Source: Ignavibacteria bacterium (lineage in GTDB: Bacteria; Bacteroidota; Ignavibacteria; Ignavibacteriales; Melioribacteraceae). From it: DNA of 16,520 nt. Shown one piece after another: positions 7,123-16,231 of the stretch. The stretch covers positions 1 through 16,520 of the forward strand of contig QILJ01000561.1 in assembly GCA_003233295.1 (NCBI GenBank), written 5' to 3'. The notes beneath the pieces are model-generated. The model was not told where the DNA came from. It searched no databases and saw only the letters and a program-made list of their open reading frames with translations. The stretch's first letter is position 1, and every line of letters starts with the position of its first letter. The position numbers and the translations under genes are program-made.

Positions 7123-8328
7123 ATGGAAAACAAAAAACACACGAGAAAAGGGGATATCATATTTTCGGACTATACCCCTGGTGATGGAATAAAAAAAGCC
7201 GTTACTTTATCACGTGAGGATATACTATTTGAGATTAAGGATTCGAAATTAAAGGGAAGAGGCGGTGCTGGTTTTCCGGTATCAACAAAATGGATGTTAG
7301 CCGCTGCTGCAATTAGTGATGAAAAATATATTGTCTGTAATGCAGATGAAGGAGAACCGGGTACTTTTAAAGATAGAGTTCTATTGTATGAATATCCTGA
7401 ATTGGTATTTGATGGGATGGTAATTGCAGGCTATACAATAGGAGCGAAAAAGGGAATAGTATATCTACGTGGTGAATATGAGCATGCGTTAAAGCCTCTT
7501 GAGGATTATCTCCAAAAAATGAGGGATGAAAACCTTTTAGGTAAAAGTATACTTGGAATCAGAAATTTCAATTTTGATATTGAAATATTTGTCGGATCAT
7601 CTGCTTATGTATGCGGCGAGGAGACAGCGTTGATTGAATCATTGGAAGGAAATAGAGGTGAGGCGAGGAATCGTCCACCGTATCCAGTAAATACAGGACT
7701 TAAGAAAAAACCGACATCAGTGAATAATGTAGAAACATTATGCTGTATTCCTCATATTGTATTAAACGGAGGAAATTGGTTCAAGAAATTCGGTACTAGG
7801 GAATCAACCGGAACAAAAATATTTTCAATTTCAGGCGATTGTGAAAAACCTGATGTTTATGAATTACCATGGGGTACTACGTTGAAAGAGCTTTTGGAAA
7901 TATCGGGAGCACAAAATACTAAAGCTGTTCAAATTGGCGGAGCATCTGGGCAATGTGTTCCAAAAGCACAGTTCAATAGAAAACTTGCTTACGAAGACTT
8001 ACCAACCGGCGGTTCAATCATTGTATTCAACGAAAGCAGAAATATGCTTAAAGTACTTAAAAACTTTATGGAGTTCTTCGTGGAAGAATCATGTGGTCAA
8101 TGTACTCCTTGTAGAATAGGAAATAGGAAATTATTGGAGGGTGTTAATATGATAGAAAAAGGTGAATACACTTTCACTTATCTTAATAAATTAAAAGAGT
8201 TAGGGAAAACAATGCAAGTGGCTTCAAAGTGCGGATTAGGTCAATCAAGTCCAAATTCTTTCATCTCTATATTAGAAAATTTCAATGATGAAATATTCAG
8301 TTATAATAATGGAGGTACACATGCGTAA
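7123..8328 (+). CDS. hydB: NuoF-like NAD(H)/FMN flavoprotein subunit of [FeFe] hydrogenase
   Basis: This 401-residue subunit oxidises or reduces NAD(H) at FMN. Visible motifs are the Gly-rich GRGGAGFP (45-52), the FMN/NADH motif ADEGEPGTFKDR (74-85), YVCGEETALIESLEG (162-176), a SLBB-like segment (about 240-300), and the C-terminal [4Fe-4S] site C324-x2-C327-x2-C330 with C370. It covers the NuoF core only. The N-terminal thioredoxin-like [2Fe-2S] domain and C-terminal 2x[4Fe-4S] ferredoxin domain found in the longer (about 600 aa) HydB of classic bifurcating enzymes are absent. The N-terminus looks natural, with an SD at 7114-7118. The last eight bases overlap the start of hydA. Confidence 0.93.
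   Translation: MENKKHTRKGDIIFSDYTPGDGIKKAVTLSREDILFEIKDSKLKGRGGAGFPVSTKWMLAAAAISDEKYIVCNADEGEPGTFKDRVLLYEYPELVFDGMVIAGYTIGAKKGIVYLRGEYEHALKPLEDYLQKMRDENLLGKSILGIRNFNFDIEIFVGSSAYVCGEETALIESLEGNRGEARNRPPYPVNTGLKKKPTSVNNVETLCCIPHIVLNGGNWFKKFGTRESTGTKIFSISGDCEKPDVYELPWGTTLKELLEISGAQNTKAVQIGGASGQCVPKAQFNRKLAYEDLPTGGSIIVFNESRNMLKVLKNFMEFFVEESCGQCTPCRIGNRKLLEGVNMIEKGEYTFTYLNKLKELGKTMQVASKCGLGQSSPNSFISILENFNDEIFSYNNGGTHA
8311..8323 (+). promoter_or_regulatory. Strong RBS that decides the hydA start
   Basis: GGAGG at 8311-8315, five bases before ATG 8321, within the last codons of hydB. The hydB stop (8326-8328) lies inside the hydA coding sequence, so translation is probably coupled. Confidence 0.8.
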
Positions 8329-10234
8329 AAATAACGGGAGAGTTCCTGTTAGCCAGAAACCTCATGTAATCGAAAAACCGGAGCATCCCGAGTACATTGG
8401 GGGCACTATATCAATTCAAATAAATGAAAGAAAATTATCTGTACCAATGGGTACAACAATCCTTGAAGCGTGTCGAGAAAATAATATTCATATCCCCACA
8501 CTATGCCACCATGATGATTTATGTATTGCCGGCGTTTGCAGAGTTTGTGTAGTTGAGGTAGAAGGGATGAAAACGTTACAGGCGTCTTGTGCTTTTCCTA
8601 TTACTGCTCCAATTAAGATTGTAACAGCATCTCCTAAGGTACGAAGAGCAAGAAAGTATGTAATTGATCTTTTGCTAAGTGAACACTATGGAGAGTGTTA
8701 TTCGTGTTTTAGAAACAATAATTGTGAACTTCAATCCTTGGCAAAAGAATATGGTGTTGACCATTATAATTTTGGTCATGTTACAAAACCAAGATTCCAA
8801 GTAGATAATTCTTCTTTCTCTGTTGTTAGGGATATGGACAAATGCATTCTTTGCAGAAGATGTGTAAGAACTTGTATTGATCTGCAGGAAGTCGGTGCTC
8901 TTGAAGCGATTGACCGTGGAGACGAAACGCACATTGGAACATTCTTTGAAAAGATGCTTTCTGATGTAATTTGTATAAATTGTGGTCAGTGTATAAATAG
9001 ATGTCCTACCGGAGCGCTTAGAGCAAATGATCCTCGTGATAATATTTGGGCTGCAATAGATGATCCAACAAAGCATGTGGTTATCCAAACCGCACCATCA
9101 CCTCGTGCTGCGATTGGTGAAGAATTCGGCTTGGAGCCCGGGCATTCGTTAACAGGCGAACTTAACACTGCGCTTAGAAGAATTGGCTTTGACAAAGTAT
9201 TCGATACTGACTTCACTGCTGATCTGACAATCATGGAAGAAGGTACAGAACTTCTTCTAAGACTATATAAACTTCTGGTAGAAGGCGATACTTCAATAAA
9301 AATTCCCCAATTTACATCTTGTTCACCTGGTTGGGTTAAGTACTTAGAGCATTTCTATGCAGATCATATTGATAATTTGAGTACAGCGAAATCGCCTCAG
9401 CAAATGTTTGGCGCTGTTATTAAAACGTTCTATGCACAGGAAGCCAATATTGATCCTAAGGATATTGTTACTGTTGCGGTAATGCCATGCTCGGCAAAGA
9501 AGTTTGAATGTAATCGTCCGGAAATGACCGATTCGGGATTTAAGGATGTTGACTATGGTTTAACAACCCGCGAATTAGCCCAGATGATAAAAGAGACGGG
9601 GATATATTTGCCTGAGTTGCCAAAGTCTAGTTTTGATGATCCATTTGGTGAAGCTTCAGGAGCAGGGTTGATTTTTGGTGCTACAGGTGGTGTGATGGAA
9701 GCGGCGCTTAGAACTGTGATTGAATTAGTTACTGGCAAAAAAGTGGAATCGATTTTCAAAAATGCTAACATTACACCTGTACGAGGTTTTGAAGGAATAC
9801 GCTATGCTGAAGTTCCTATTAACGAAGTTGGACCGGTACCGGAATTGCTCAAACATTTTTTCCCTAACTGGGATTGGCTTAAAGGAGTTACATTAAAAGT
9901 AGCGGTTGCTCATGGTACTGCAAATGCAAAGAAAGTAATGGAAGATATTAAAGCCGGTGGTAAATTTAGTGAATGTCACTTTATTGAATTTATGGGTTGT
10001 CCTGGCGGATGCCTTGGCGGCGGGGGTCAACCCATTCCAACTAATGAATATATCAGACAAAAGCGAGCGGAAGCAATTTATAAGGAAGAAGAAGGATTGC
10101 CGATACGAAAATCGCACGAGAATCCTCATGTAACATATATTTACGAAAAATTTCTTACGGATGGTCCGTGCAGTCATCTTTCGCATAAGCTTTTGCATAC
10201 AACTTATACAAAGCGAGGTGAGTACATAGCTTAA
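8321..10234 (+). CDS. hydA: [FeFe] hydrogenase catalytic subunit, NAD-linked HydABC type
   Basis: This 637-residue enzyme interconverts H2 with protons and electrons. Domain order: an N-terminal [2Fe-2S] domain (C62, C73, C76, C90); a His-Cys [4Fe-4S] site (H122, C126, C129, C135, ending in NCELQ); two ferredoxin-type [4Fe-4S] clusters (C175-C178-C181-C185 and C218-C221-C224-C228); then the H-cluster domain. H-cluster motifs are L1 TSCSPGW (332-338), L2 MPCSAKKFE (388-396), and L3 from E556 through C560 and C564 to P571. A small-subunit-like tail (SHLSHKLLHTTY) ends the protein. L1 usually reads TSCCP in group A enzymes; here the second Cys is S335. I chose ATG 8321, preceded by GGAGG (8311-8315, five-base spacing), over the upstream ATG at 8285 inside hydB. 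It should form a complex with hydB and hydC. The HydE/F/G maturases are not in the window. Confidence 0.95.
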   Translation: MRKNNGRVPVSQKPHVIEKPEHPEYIGGTISIQINERKLSVPMGTTILEACRENNIHIPTLCHHDDLCIAGVCRVCVVEVEGMKTLQASCAFPITAPIKIVTASPKVRRARKYVIDLLLSEHYGECYSCFRNNNCELQSLAKEYGVDHYNFGHVTKPRFQVDNSSFSVVRDMDKCILCRRCVRTCIDLQEVGALEAIDRGDETHIGTFFEKMLSDVICINCGQCINRCPTGALRANDPRDNIWAAIDDPTKHVVIQTAPSPRAAIGEEFGLEPGHSLTGELNTALRRIGFDKVFDTDFTADLTIMEEGTELLLRLYKLLVEGDTSIKIPQFTSCSPGWVKYLEHFYADHIDNLSTAKSPQQMFGAVIKTFYAQEANIDPKDIVTVAVMPCSAKKFECNRPEMTDSGFKDVDYGLTTRELAQMIKETGIYLPELPKSSFDDPFGEASGAGLIFGATGGVMEAALRTVIELVTGKKVESIFKNANITPVRGFEGIRYAEVPINEVGPVPELLKHFFPNWDWLKGVTLKVAVAHGTANAKKVMEDIKAGGKFSECHFIEFMGCPGGCLGGGGQPIPTNEYIRQKRAEAIYKEEEGLPIRKSHENPHVTYIYEKFLTDGPCSHLSHKLLHTTYTKRGEYIA

Positions 10235-10319
10235 TTATTATTTTGGATGATTAAGTGTTTTTAATATTGTATATTCAATATTGTGAGTCTGATATGATTT
10301 ACATCTGTAAGGATAAAAA
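10235..10319. other. Short spacer between hydA and the histidine kinase
   Basis: 85 AT-rich bases with an inverted repeat AATATTG/CAATATT (10263-10282, six-base loop). No U-tract follows it, so it is not a standard terminator. It could be an operator or a processing site. Read-through from hydA into the kinase gene is possible. Confidence 0.4.
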
Positions 10320-11750
10320 ATGATAAGACTTGTCCCGGCTTGGTTAGAAAAATACGACGAATTCTGGGAAGCAATTAAGCGGAGAAATCTTTTCTTCATA
10401 AAACTCCGCTATGTTGCGGTGGTTATGCTTTTGCTGTTCAACTTTTTGTTGGAAAAGGTAATTGATTTGCATTTTACAGATGAACAGCATCTTATTATTT
10501 TGATTCTGACTTTATTCCTGCTTATCTATAATATATTAATTCACTTTGCGCGTAAATTTCTAAAAAATATTGCAATGACTTTTAATCCATTGCAACTCTC
10601 ACTTCTGCAAATAGTTGTTGATCTTACGATCCTTACAAGTTTGGTTTATGTTACCGGTGGAATTGAAAGCCCGCTAAAGTTATTTTTTATATTTCATATT
10701 ATTATCGGGAGTTTAATTTTACCGGGGTACGTAATATACATTATTACTTCTCTATCGTTATTAGCAGTAACAGCTATTTCGTACTTGGAGTATTACGCTT
10801 ACATTCCTCACTTTGCTTTTGGCGGATTATATGAAACACCGCTTTATGATAATCCCCAGTATATAATAATGAGATTGTTAGTACTTGGGTTAATGATGTT
10901 TATCAGTGCTTACTTAACTAACAGAATAGCGCATCAGCTTTATGCTCAGGAAAAACAGTTAATGGAAGCATTAGATGAGATCAGCAAATCAGAGGTACAG
11001 AAACAGAAATATATTATGGGTGTTGTGCACGAAATTAAGACTCCAATTGCTGCAACTAAATCAATACTAACTCTTATTACTGATGGATTTGTTGGTGAAA
11101 TATCGCAGCAAGTTAAAGAAAAACTAAATCGAGCGATAATCCGCACAACGGAATCATTGGGAATGATAAATAGCATTTTAAGAATATCAAGATTACGATT
11201 GCTGGATGAACGAAGCAGTGAAGAAGTTGATATCTATAAACTGGTTGAAGAATTGTTAGAAGAAAATAAGGAAAGACTTAAAGAAAAATCAATAAAAGTA
11301 TATAAAGAATCCAAAGGGATTAAGAAAAGTGTTATACGAGGTGATAAATTTTTATTGCAGTTAGCTGTATCCAACATAATTTCCAATGCAATAAAATATA
11401 CCAATGAAAATGGAAAAATATGGATAACGCTTGAGTACTCGGATGAATTTTTGGAACTCTCTGTTTGTGACGATGGTATTGGTGTTGAGGATTCTGATAT
11501 TGAAAAAATATTTGAGAATTACTATCGCGCAAAAAATATTAAAACAGAATATCAGGAAGGTGCCGGAGTTGGGCTATCGTTAGTTAAGGAAATTATTGTT
11601 CAGCATCGTGGAGAGATTACTGTTCAAAGTCCATCGCCTATTGGTACAGAAGAGAATCCGGGAACTTGTTTCAAAGTAAAATTGCCTTATTCATTTAAGG
11701 AAGTCGATAAAATGAAGAAGGAATCAGTCGCAGTTAAAGGTGGAGTTTAG
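10320..11750 (+). CDS. Six-TM membrane sensor histidine kinase
   Basis: This 476-residue kinase has six predicted membrane helices (about 29-48, 57-75, 93-111, 119-135, 137-158, 181-204) with almost no periplasmic domain, so it may sense membrane or redox state directly. A short coiled linker leads to a HisKA domain with the phosphorylatable H237 in VVHEIKTP. The HATPase domain follows, with N box SNIISNAIKY (N352, N356), G1 box DDGIG (384-388), F-box-like IFENYYR (397-403) and G2 box GAGVGLS (414-420). All catalytic boxes are intact. The start at 10320 is preceded by a weak GGAT, and the reading frame offers no better one. No receiver domain is attached; the nearest regulator is the receiver at 6262-6627 on the far side of hydCBA. 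The stop lies three bases before the next gene's ATG, so the two are co-transcribed. Confidence 0.93.
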   Translation: MIRLVPAWLEKYDEFWEAIKRRNLFFIKLRYVAVVMLLLFNFLLEKVIDLHFTDEQHLIILILTLFLLIYNILIHFARKFLKNIAMTFNPLQLSLLQIVVDLTILTSLVYVTGGIESPLKLFFIFHIIIGSLILPGYVIYIITSLSLLAVTAISYLEYYAYIPHFAFGGLYETPLYDNPQYIIMRLLVLGLMMFISAYLTNRIAHQLYAQEKQLMEALDEISKSEVQKQKYIMGVVHEIKTPIAATKSILTLITDGFVGEISQQVKEKLNRAIIRTTESLGMINSILRISRLRLLDERSSEEVDIYKLVEELLEENKERLKEKSIKVYKESKGIKKSVIRGDKFLLQLAVSNIISNAIKYTNENGKIWITLEYSDEFLELSVCDDGIGVEDSDIEKIFENYYRAKNIKTEYQEGAGVGLSLVKEIIVQHRGEITVQSPSPIGTEENPGTCFKVKLPYSFKEVDKMKKESVAVKGGV

Positions 11751-11753
11751 TAA

Positions 11754-13935
11754 ATGTTAAAATATAAATATATAGTGGTTTTGTTTTTCACAATTGTCAG
11801 CTTAACGGTTGGGAAAACCGGTTCGCTTAAAGGTACAGTTAAAGATGCTGAATCCACTTTAACATTCAGTCATATCGGTTATAAAGCCGAAAATAAAAAG
11901 ATAGTGGTTACTTCTAATGATGTGATGGAAGTAAATATATCTTTGCGAAAATCTGAAATAATGCTTGGTGAAGCGGTTGTAACAAGCACGAGAGGTGCAC
12001 GTGTAGTAAAGGATGTTCCTATTCCAATTGATCTGATTGACACAAAGACAATTGAGCAATCAATAAAACTTACTACTTCTGATGTGATGGGAGAAGCACC
12101 TGGTGTTACTGTTGTTCGTGATGGAGCTTGGGCTACTGCAGTGAACATTAGGGGACTGAGCAAGCAAAACGTGGTTTATCTTATTGATGGAAATCGCATA
12201 GAGACTTCGACCAATATTGCTGGTGGTTTGTCACTAATTGATCTTTCCGATGTAAAAAGTATTGAGATTGTCAAAGGGGGGTTGTCATCTTTATATGGTA
12301 CTGGTGCAACGGGTGGAGTGGTAAACATTATGACAAACCGGGGAACAACGAGTGAACGCTTTTACTTTAACGGCTCTATAAGTTCCAGTTATGCTAGTGT
12401 TAATAATGGCAAAAATGCATCGATTAATCTAAGTGCTTCGGATAATATTTGGTATGCAGATATTACCGCTACTATGAGAAATACTGATGATACTAAAATC
12501 CCGGGTGGGACACTTTACAATAGTAGTTTTAAAGATAACAGTTTTTCTTTATCAGCAGGAGTTCTGCCGGTTGAAAATGTAGAAGTTAAATTTGACTATC
12601 AAAAATTTCTGCTAAAGATGTAGGCATTCCGGGGGGTTCTCCTTTCCCCGATAGAGCAACAGTAACTTATATATATGCGAATCGGGAAATGTTGAGTGGG
12701 GAAATTAACATAAAGCAGTTATCAAATACTTTAAGTAATCTAAAGCTAAAATATTATGATCAACTCATTAGTAGAGAAGTAGAATTAATCCCAAATTCTA
12801 AAGTTATTATTATGCCGCAAGCTGATCACAAAACAAATGGGTTACTGTTTCAAGCAGATTGGACTTTAGCAAAAAATCATTTTCTGATAACCGGTATAGA
12901 GATGCATGGCAAAGAAGTTATGTAGGGGAGAGAAGTAAAACAATTAAACCGTTGAATAAGGTAATTATTGATAAGCCAATTCCAAATTCAAAGTTTGCTT
13001 CGTTAGGATTTTTCATTCATGATGAACTACACTTAATCAAGGATAAATTCAAATTGAATTTGGGGGTACGTTACGATCTTATAAAAATTACAAACGAGCA
13101 GACGAATAATCCAATCGCAATAATAACTAACGGGAATGAAATAATCCCGCCGCCAAATCCGACTGCTTCTTATGATGCATACAATGTGAATAATAAATCT
13201 TGGAGCGGTAATGTTGGATTACTTTACTCATTATTTAATGATATTAATTTAACATTCAATACTGCTTATACTTTCCGCTCGCCATCTTTGGAAGAAAGGT
13301 ATCAGTATATCAATTTAGGTAGTACAGTTTATTATGGAAATCCTAATCTTATGCCGGAGAAAGGTCTTTTATTTGATCTTGGTTTACGTATTTGGAAAAA
13401 CAGATTTACGGTTACGGCTGATGCTTTCATTAATTCATTGAATGATTTAGTGATTGACAAGCAAAGATCCGACTTGTCATATCAAAAACAAAATTTAGGC
13501 AAGCAAAATTAGTTGGGTTTGATGCAAAAGTGGAATATAATTTCTTTAGGAATTATGTTCTTTACGCAACTGCGGCTAGTGTAAATGGCAAGGATAACGA
13601 GAAAGATGAATATCTCCTGCAAATACCGTCGTTTAACGGTTCATTCGAATTAAAAGTCCCAATCGAAAATTATTTTGATGTTGATCTATCAGCGAACTTT
13701 TTACAACAAACAAAATAAGGTTGCACCTGACGAATCAACAACACTGGGATACATCTATTTTGATGTTGCATTAAATTCTTATCCGATAAAAATTTTATTA
13801 TTAAAACTTCAGATATTTGCTGGAGTACTGAACATATTTGATGCATCATACAGAAGTCACTTATCCACTTATAGAGGGATTAACTTAACAGAACCGGGAA
13901 GAAATATATACGCAAAAGTAAAATTATCTTGGTAA
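11754..13935 (+). pseudogene. TonB-dependent outer-membrane receptor, broken by frameshifts
   Basis: An intact version would be about 727 residues, made of a signal peptide, a short CarboxypepD_reg-like segment, a plug with typical VNIRG, YLIDGNRIE and SLYGTGATGGVVNIMT motifs, and a 22-strand barrel. The frame changes four times. (1) About 12606-12609 a T is missing after an A run, and the first frame stops at 12623. (2) About 12905-12909 a G is missing, with a stop at 12925. (3) About 13500-13506 an A is missing, with a stop at 13512. (4) About 13711-13716 there is an extra A, with a stop at 13718. After each change the protein continues coherently in another frame, ending in a typical aromatic C-terminus (LSW). 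The N-terminal domain also lacks about 35-40 residues between VKDAES and TLTFSHIGYK. An SD (GGAG, 11742-11745) lies inside the kinase gene. No substrate can be assigned. Confidence 0.88.
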
Positions 13936-13991
13936 ATAGATATTTCCATTTTTATTAACTTACAAACTCAATAATTTGAATAGAGAAAAAG

Positions 13992-14660
13992 ATGGAATGG
14001 TATATCATAGCATTTATTTCCGCTATACTTTCTGCACTTGCCGCTGTAAGTCAGAAGAAAATGCTATTCAATATGGGTGCGCTTGATTTCTCATTAGTGT
14101 TATCATTGTTCAATGTATTATTTGCTCTTTTTTTAATTCCCAGTATTCAATTCAATGAAATATCTACTTTAAGTTTGACAATACTTTATTGCAAAACAAT
14201 TTTCAGCGCAGTTGCTTTTTGGTTTGTAATGCTTGCAATAAAAAACTTGGAGATAAGCGGCGCCTTACCACTAATGATCTTAACTCCGGCTTTGGTTGCA
14301 CTCTCAGCTTTTATTATTCTAGGAGAAAGTATCACCCTAGTTGAAATTGCCGGAATGGGTTTATTATTGCTTGGAATATATGTTTTGGAAACAAGCAACT
14401 CATCAAATATTTTTGATAGTTTTAAGATATTCAAAGCTTCACGGTATAAACATTTTCTTATAGGAGCAATTCTATTATTCACAATATCATCAGTAGTTGA
14501 TAAGTTCTTACTAAAGAGTCATCAACTTGAACCTCTACCGTTTTTATTTTTCAAGCAGATATTTTTAGCAGTTAATTTCATTCTGATCTATATTCTTGCC
14601 GGATACAATCCGATTAAATTTATAGAGGTCAGTAGCTACATACATATCAACTCAGTTTGA
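13992..14660 (+). CDS. EamA/DMT-family transporter, C-terminally truncated
   Basis: The open frame encodes 222 residues with about seven membrane helices (near 1-20, 33-52, 60-83, 91-111, 115-133, 154-175, 189-209). EamA proteins normally have ten helices in two repeats over 280-300 residues. The first repeat (to about 135) is complete; the second breaks off after LAGYNPIKFIEV, and the last dozen residues (SSYIHINSV) look unrelated. The IS begins 102 bases downstream, and no remnant of the missing end is found on its far side. The protein is therefore probably a non-functional remnant of a small-metabolite or drug exporter. The start is preceded by an A/G-rich AGAGAAAAAG. It lies 56 bases after the broken receptor on the same strand. 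Confidence 0.8.
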   Translation: MEWYIIAFISAILSALAAVSQKKMLFNMGALDFSLVLSLFNVLFALFLIPSIQFNEISTLSLTILYCKTIFSAVAFWFVMLAIKNLEISGALPLMILTPALVALSAFIILGESITLVEIAGMGLLLLGIYVLETSNSSNIFDSFKIFKASRYKHFLIGAILLFTISSVVDKFLLKSHQLEPLPFLFFKQIFLAVNFILIYILAGYNPIKFIEVSSYIHINSV

Positions 14661-14762
14661 TAAATTTTGTTAGCCTTTACCATTCTGACTATTAAATTGT
14701 TAAATATACTGCTCTGAGAACGATTTAATCTATAACAAAATTCATTAAAATAACGCTCAATA
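14661..14762. other. Unassigned junction between the truncated EamA gene and the IS
   Basis: About 100 AT-rich bases that continue neither the transporter nor the IS. I recognise nothing in them. They may be a scar of a deletion or of an older insertion. Confidence 0.35.
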
Positions 14763-14781
14763 TTTAGGGTTTCCTCAGAAA
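14763..14781 (+). repeat. Left terminal inverted repeat of the IS
   Basis: Pairs with 16232-16250 with three mismatches over 19 bases. It directly precedes the end of the transposase gene (stop at 14783-14785). Confidence 0.8.
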
Positions 14782-14782
14782 G

Positions 14783-16180
14783 TCAGATAGAGAATTTATT
14801 CAGCTCAGCAAACTTCATAATGTTAGCCACAAATAGAGTTAAACCAATCCAAGTTTCCGATGTGTTTTTTAGTTTAGCTTTAATTTGATTTAGACCGTAG
14901 CCTTGTTTAGCTTGTCCAATTTTACCCTCTATCTGATTACGTCTGCCGTACTCTTTTTTGCGTTTAGCTTTTTGGTATGCAGATAATTTTAACGGTTTCC
15001 CTTTTGGTGTTGCAGAAAGCCTGATTTTATTATCTTTGCACCAAGTTCTATTATCATTTGTAGCATAAATTTTATCAGCAAGTATAAGTTCGGGGTAATA
15101 ACCATAAAGTGCCTTGTATGCTTCGGCTTGTATCTTTAGATCAACACTTTCATTGTAGGCATCCCAACTTAACGTATCCCCCTTAACAAAACCATTAGCA
15201 AGTGAAAGACCAAGCTTAGAGCCAAATTCAACCTTTTTGCCTTGCTTGCCCCTTACTATGGGACGAACATGAGGTTGTGAAATGCTTACTATTCTATCAT
15301 CACAACGGTTGGTTTTTTCTTGATACATTCTTCTTTGTTGTTCATTTAAGGTTTGTATTACCCAGAACTCTCGCATATGCTTATATTCTAAAGGGTTATA
15401 CTCCAAGATATCCAACATCATATTTATGCTGCGTATGTTTCTATCGAGACAATTTAGTAAATATCTGATAGTCATACGTAAAGATTTTTTATTCTTTTGT
15501 CTCTTTTTTGCCTCTGACATATATTTTTTATGTGCTACTTTGCGGTAGGTTCGTGGTTTAACTTTTAATTTTCCCCTTAGCTCATCAAATAAATAATCAA
15601 TAATAACTTCTGTTTTTTCTCTAGCTTCATTTAATAAACCAAGGTCATTTGGGTAACGGATGTATTGATCTGCCACAGTAGCATCTATCTTCAGTTCACC
15701 TTTGTTTTCTACTGATTCATCTTTTTTAATTTTCTCTGGAAAACTTATTCTTATCAATTCGTCACTAAATTGATTAAAAACATCATTCCCAAGGCGTTTT
15801 CTAATATCTACAAGAATAGTTGGAGAAAATAGAAGACTTGGGCTAAAACTATTACAATCGAGAAAAAACTGCATATATGGATTTTCGCTTATTATTTGAA
15901 GTGTTTCTTCATCAGATAAATTAAGCACATGTTTTATGATGAGGCTTCCAATAATCCATCTAGGATTAGTTGATGGTGTTCCTTGCTTGTCTGAAAACTT
16001 AGAAATGTATATCTTTACTAAGGAATCCCATGGAAGATGAAATCCTAGTTGAATCCATCTGTTTGATTGACTTAATTCCAAAGAGTAAAGATTATTGAAC
16101 TCGGTAATTTTGGTCTGGTATTGAGAGGTATATTTTATCATATGCAAAGTTTTGTTGCAAATATACGCATTTCTTTGCAT
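14783..16180 (-). CDS. DDE transposase of IS5/IS1182 type
   Basis: This 465-residue protein has the N-terminal InsH/DUF772-like domain (about 40-135, with the segment NPRWIIGSLIIKHVLNLSDE) and an RNase H-like DDE domain split by a basic insertion (about 200-310). Likely catalytic residues are D166 (KIDATVADQYIRYP), D369 (ILADKIYAT) and E418 (RRNQIEGKIGQAKQGYGL). The frame is uninterrupted, so the element could be active. The start at 16180 is preceded by AAGGG on the coding strand. A second in-frame ATG at 16141 (MIKYTSQ) has no SD. IS5 and IS1182 are both plausible family names; the exact group cannot be settled by eye. Confidence 0.92.
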   Translation of the reverse strand: MQRNAYICNKTLHMIKYTSQYQTKITEFNNLYSLELSQSNRWIQLGFHLPWDSLVKIYISKFSDKQGTPSTNPRWIIGSLIIKHVLNLSDEETLQIISENPYMQFFLDCNSFSPSLLFSPTILVDIRKRLGNDVFNQFSDELIRISFPEKIKKDESVENKGELKIDATVADQYIRYPNDLGLLNEAREKTEVIIDYLFDELRGKLKVKPRTYRKVAHKKYMSEAKKRQKNKKSLRMTIRYLLNCLDRNIRSINMMLDILEYNPLEYKHMREFWVIQTLNEQQRRMYQEKTNRCDDRIVSISQPHVRPIVRGKQGKKVEFGSKLGLSLANGFVKGDTLSWDAYNESVDLKIQAEAYKALYGYYPELILADKIYATNDNRTWCKDNKIRLSATPKGKPLKLSAYQKAKRKKEYGRRNQIEGKIGQAKQGYGLNQIKAKLKNTSETWIGLTLFVANIMKFAELNKFSI

Positions 16181-16231
16181 ATATACAAACCCTTTTTTGC
16201 CTTAGTCCCTTTTATTCTAATAACTTAGCCC

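Noticed and set aside
8285..8320. Upstream ATG at 8285 as the hydA start
   Set aside because: It lies inside hydB without an SD, while ATG 8321 has GGAGG at ideal spacing and begins a normal HydA N-terminus.
12600..13720. Programmed ribosomal frameshifting in the receptor
   Set aside because: Four shifts in both directions without recurring slippery sequence or stimulatory structure fit decay or read error better.
12689..13935. Four short separate genes downstream of the receptor start
   Set aside because: Their peptides join end to end as one TonB receptor barrel once single-base changes are allowed, so they are fragments of one gene.
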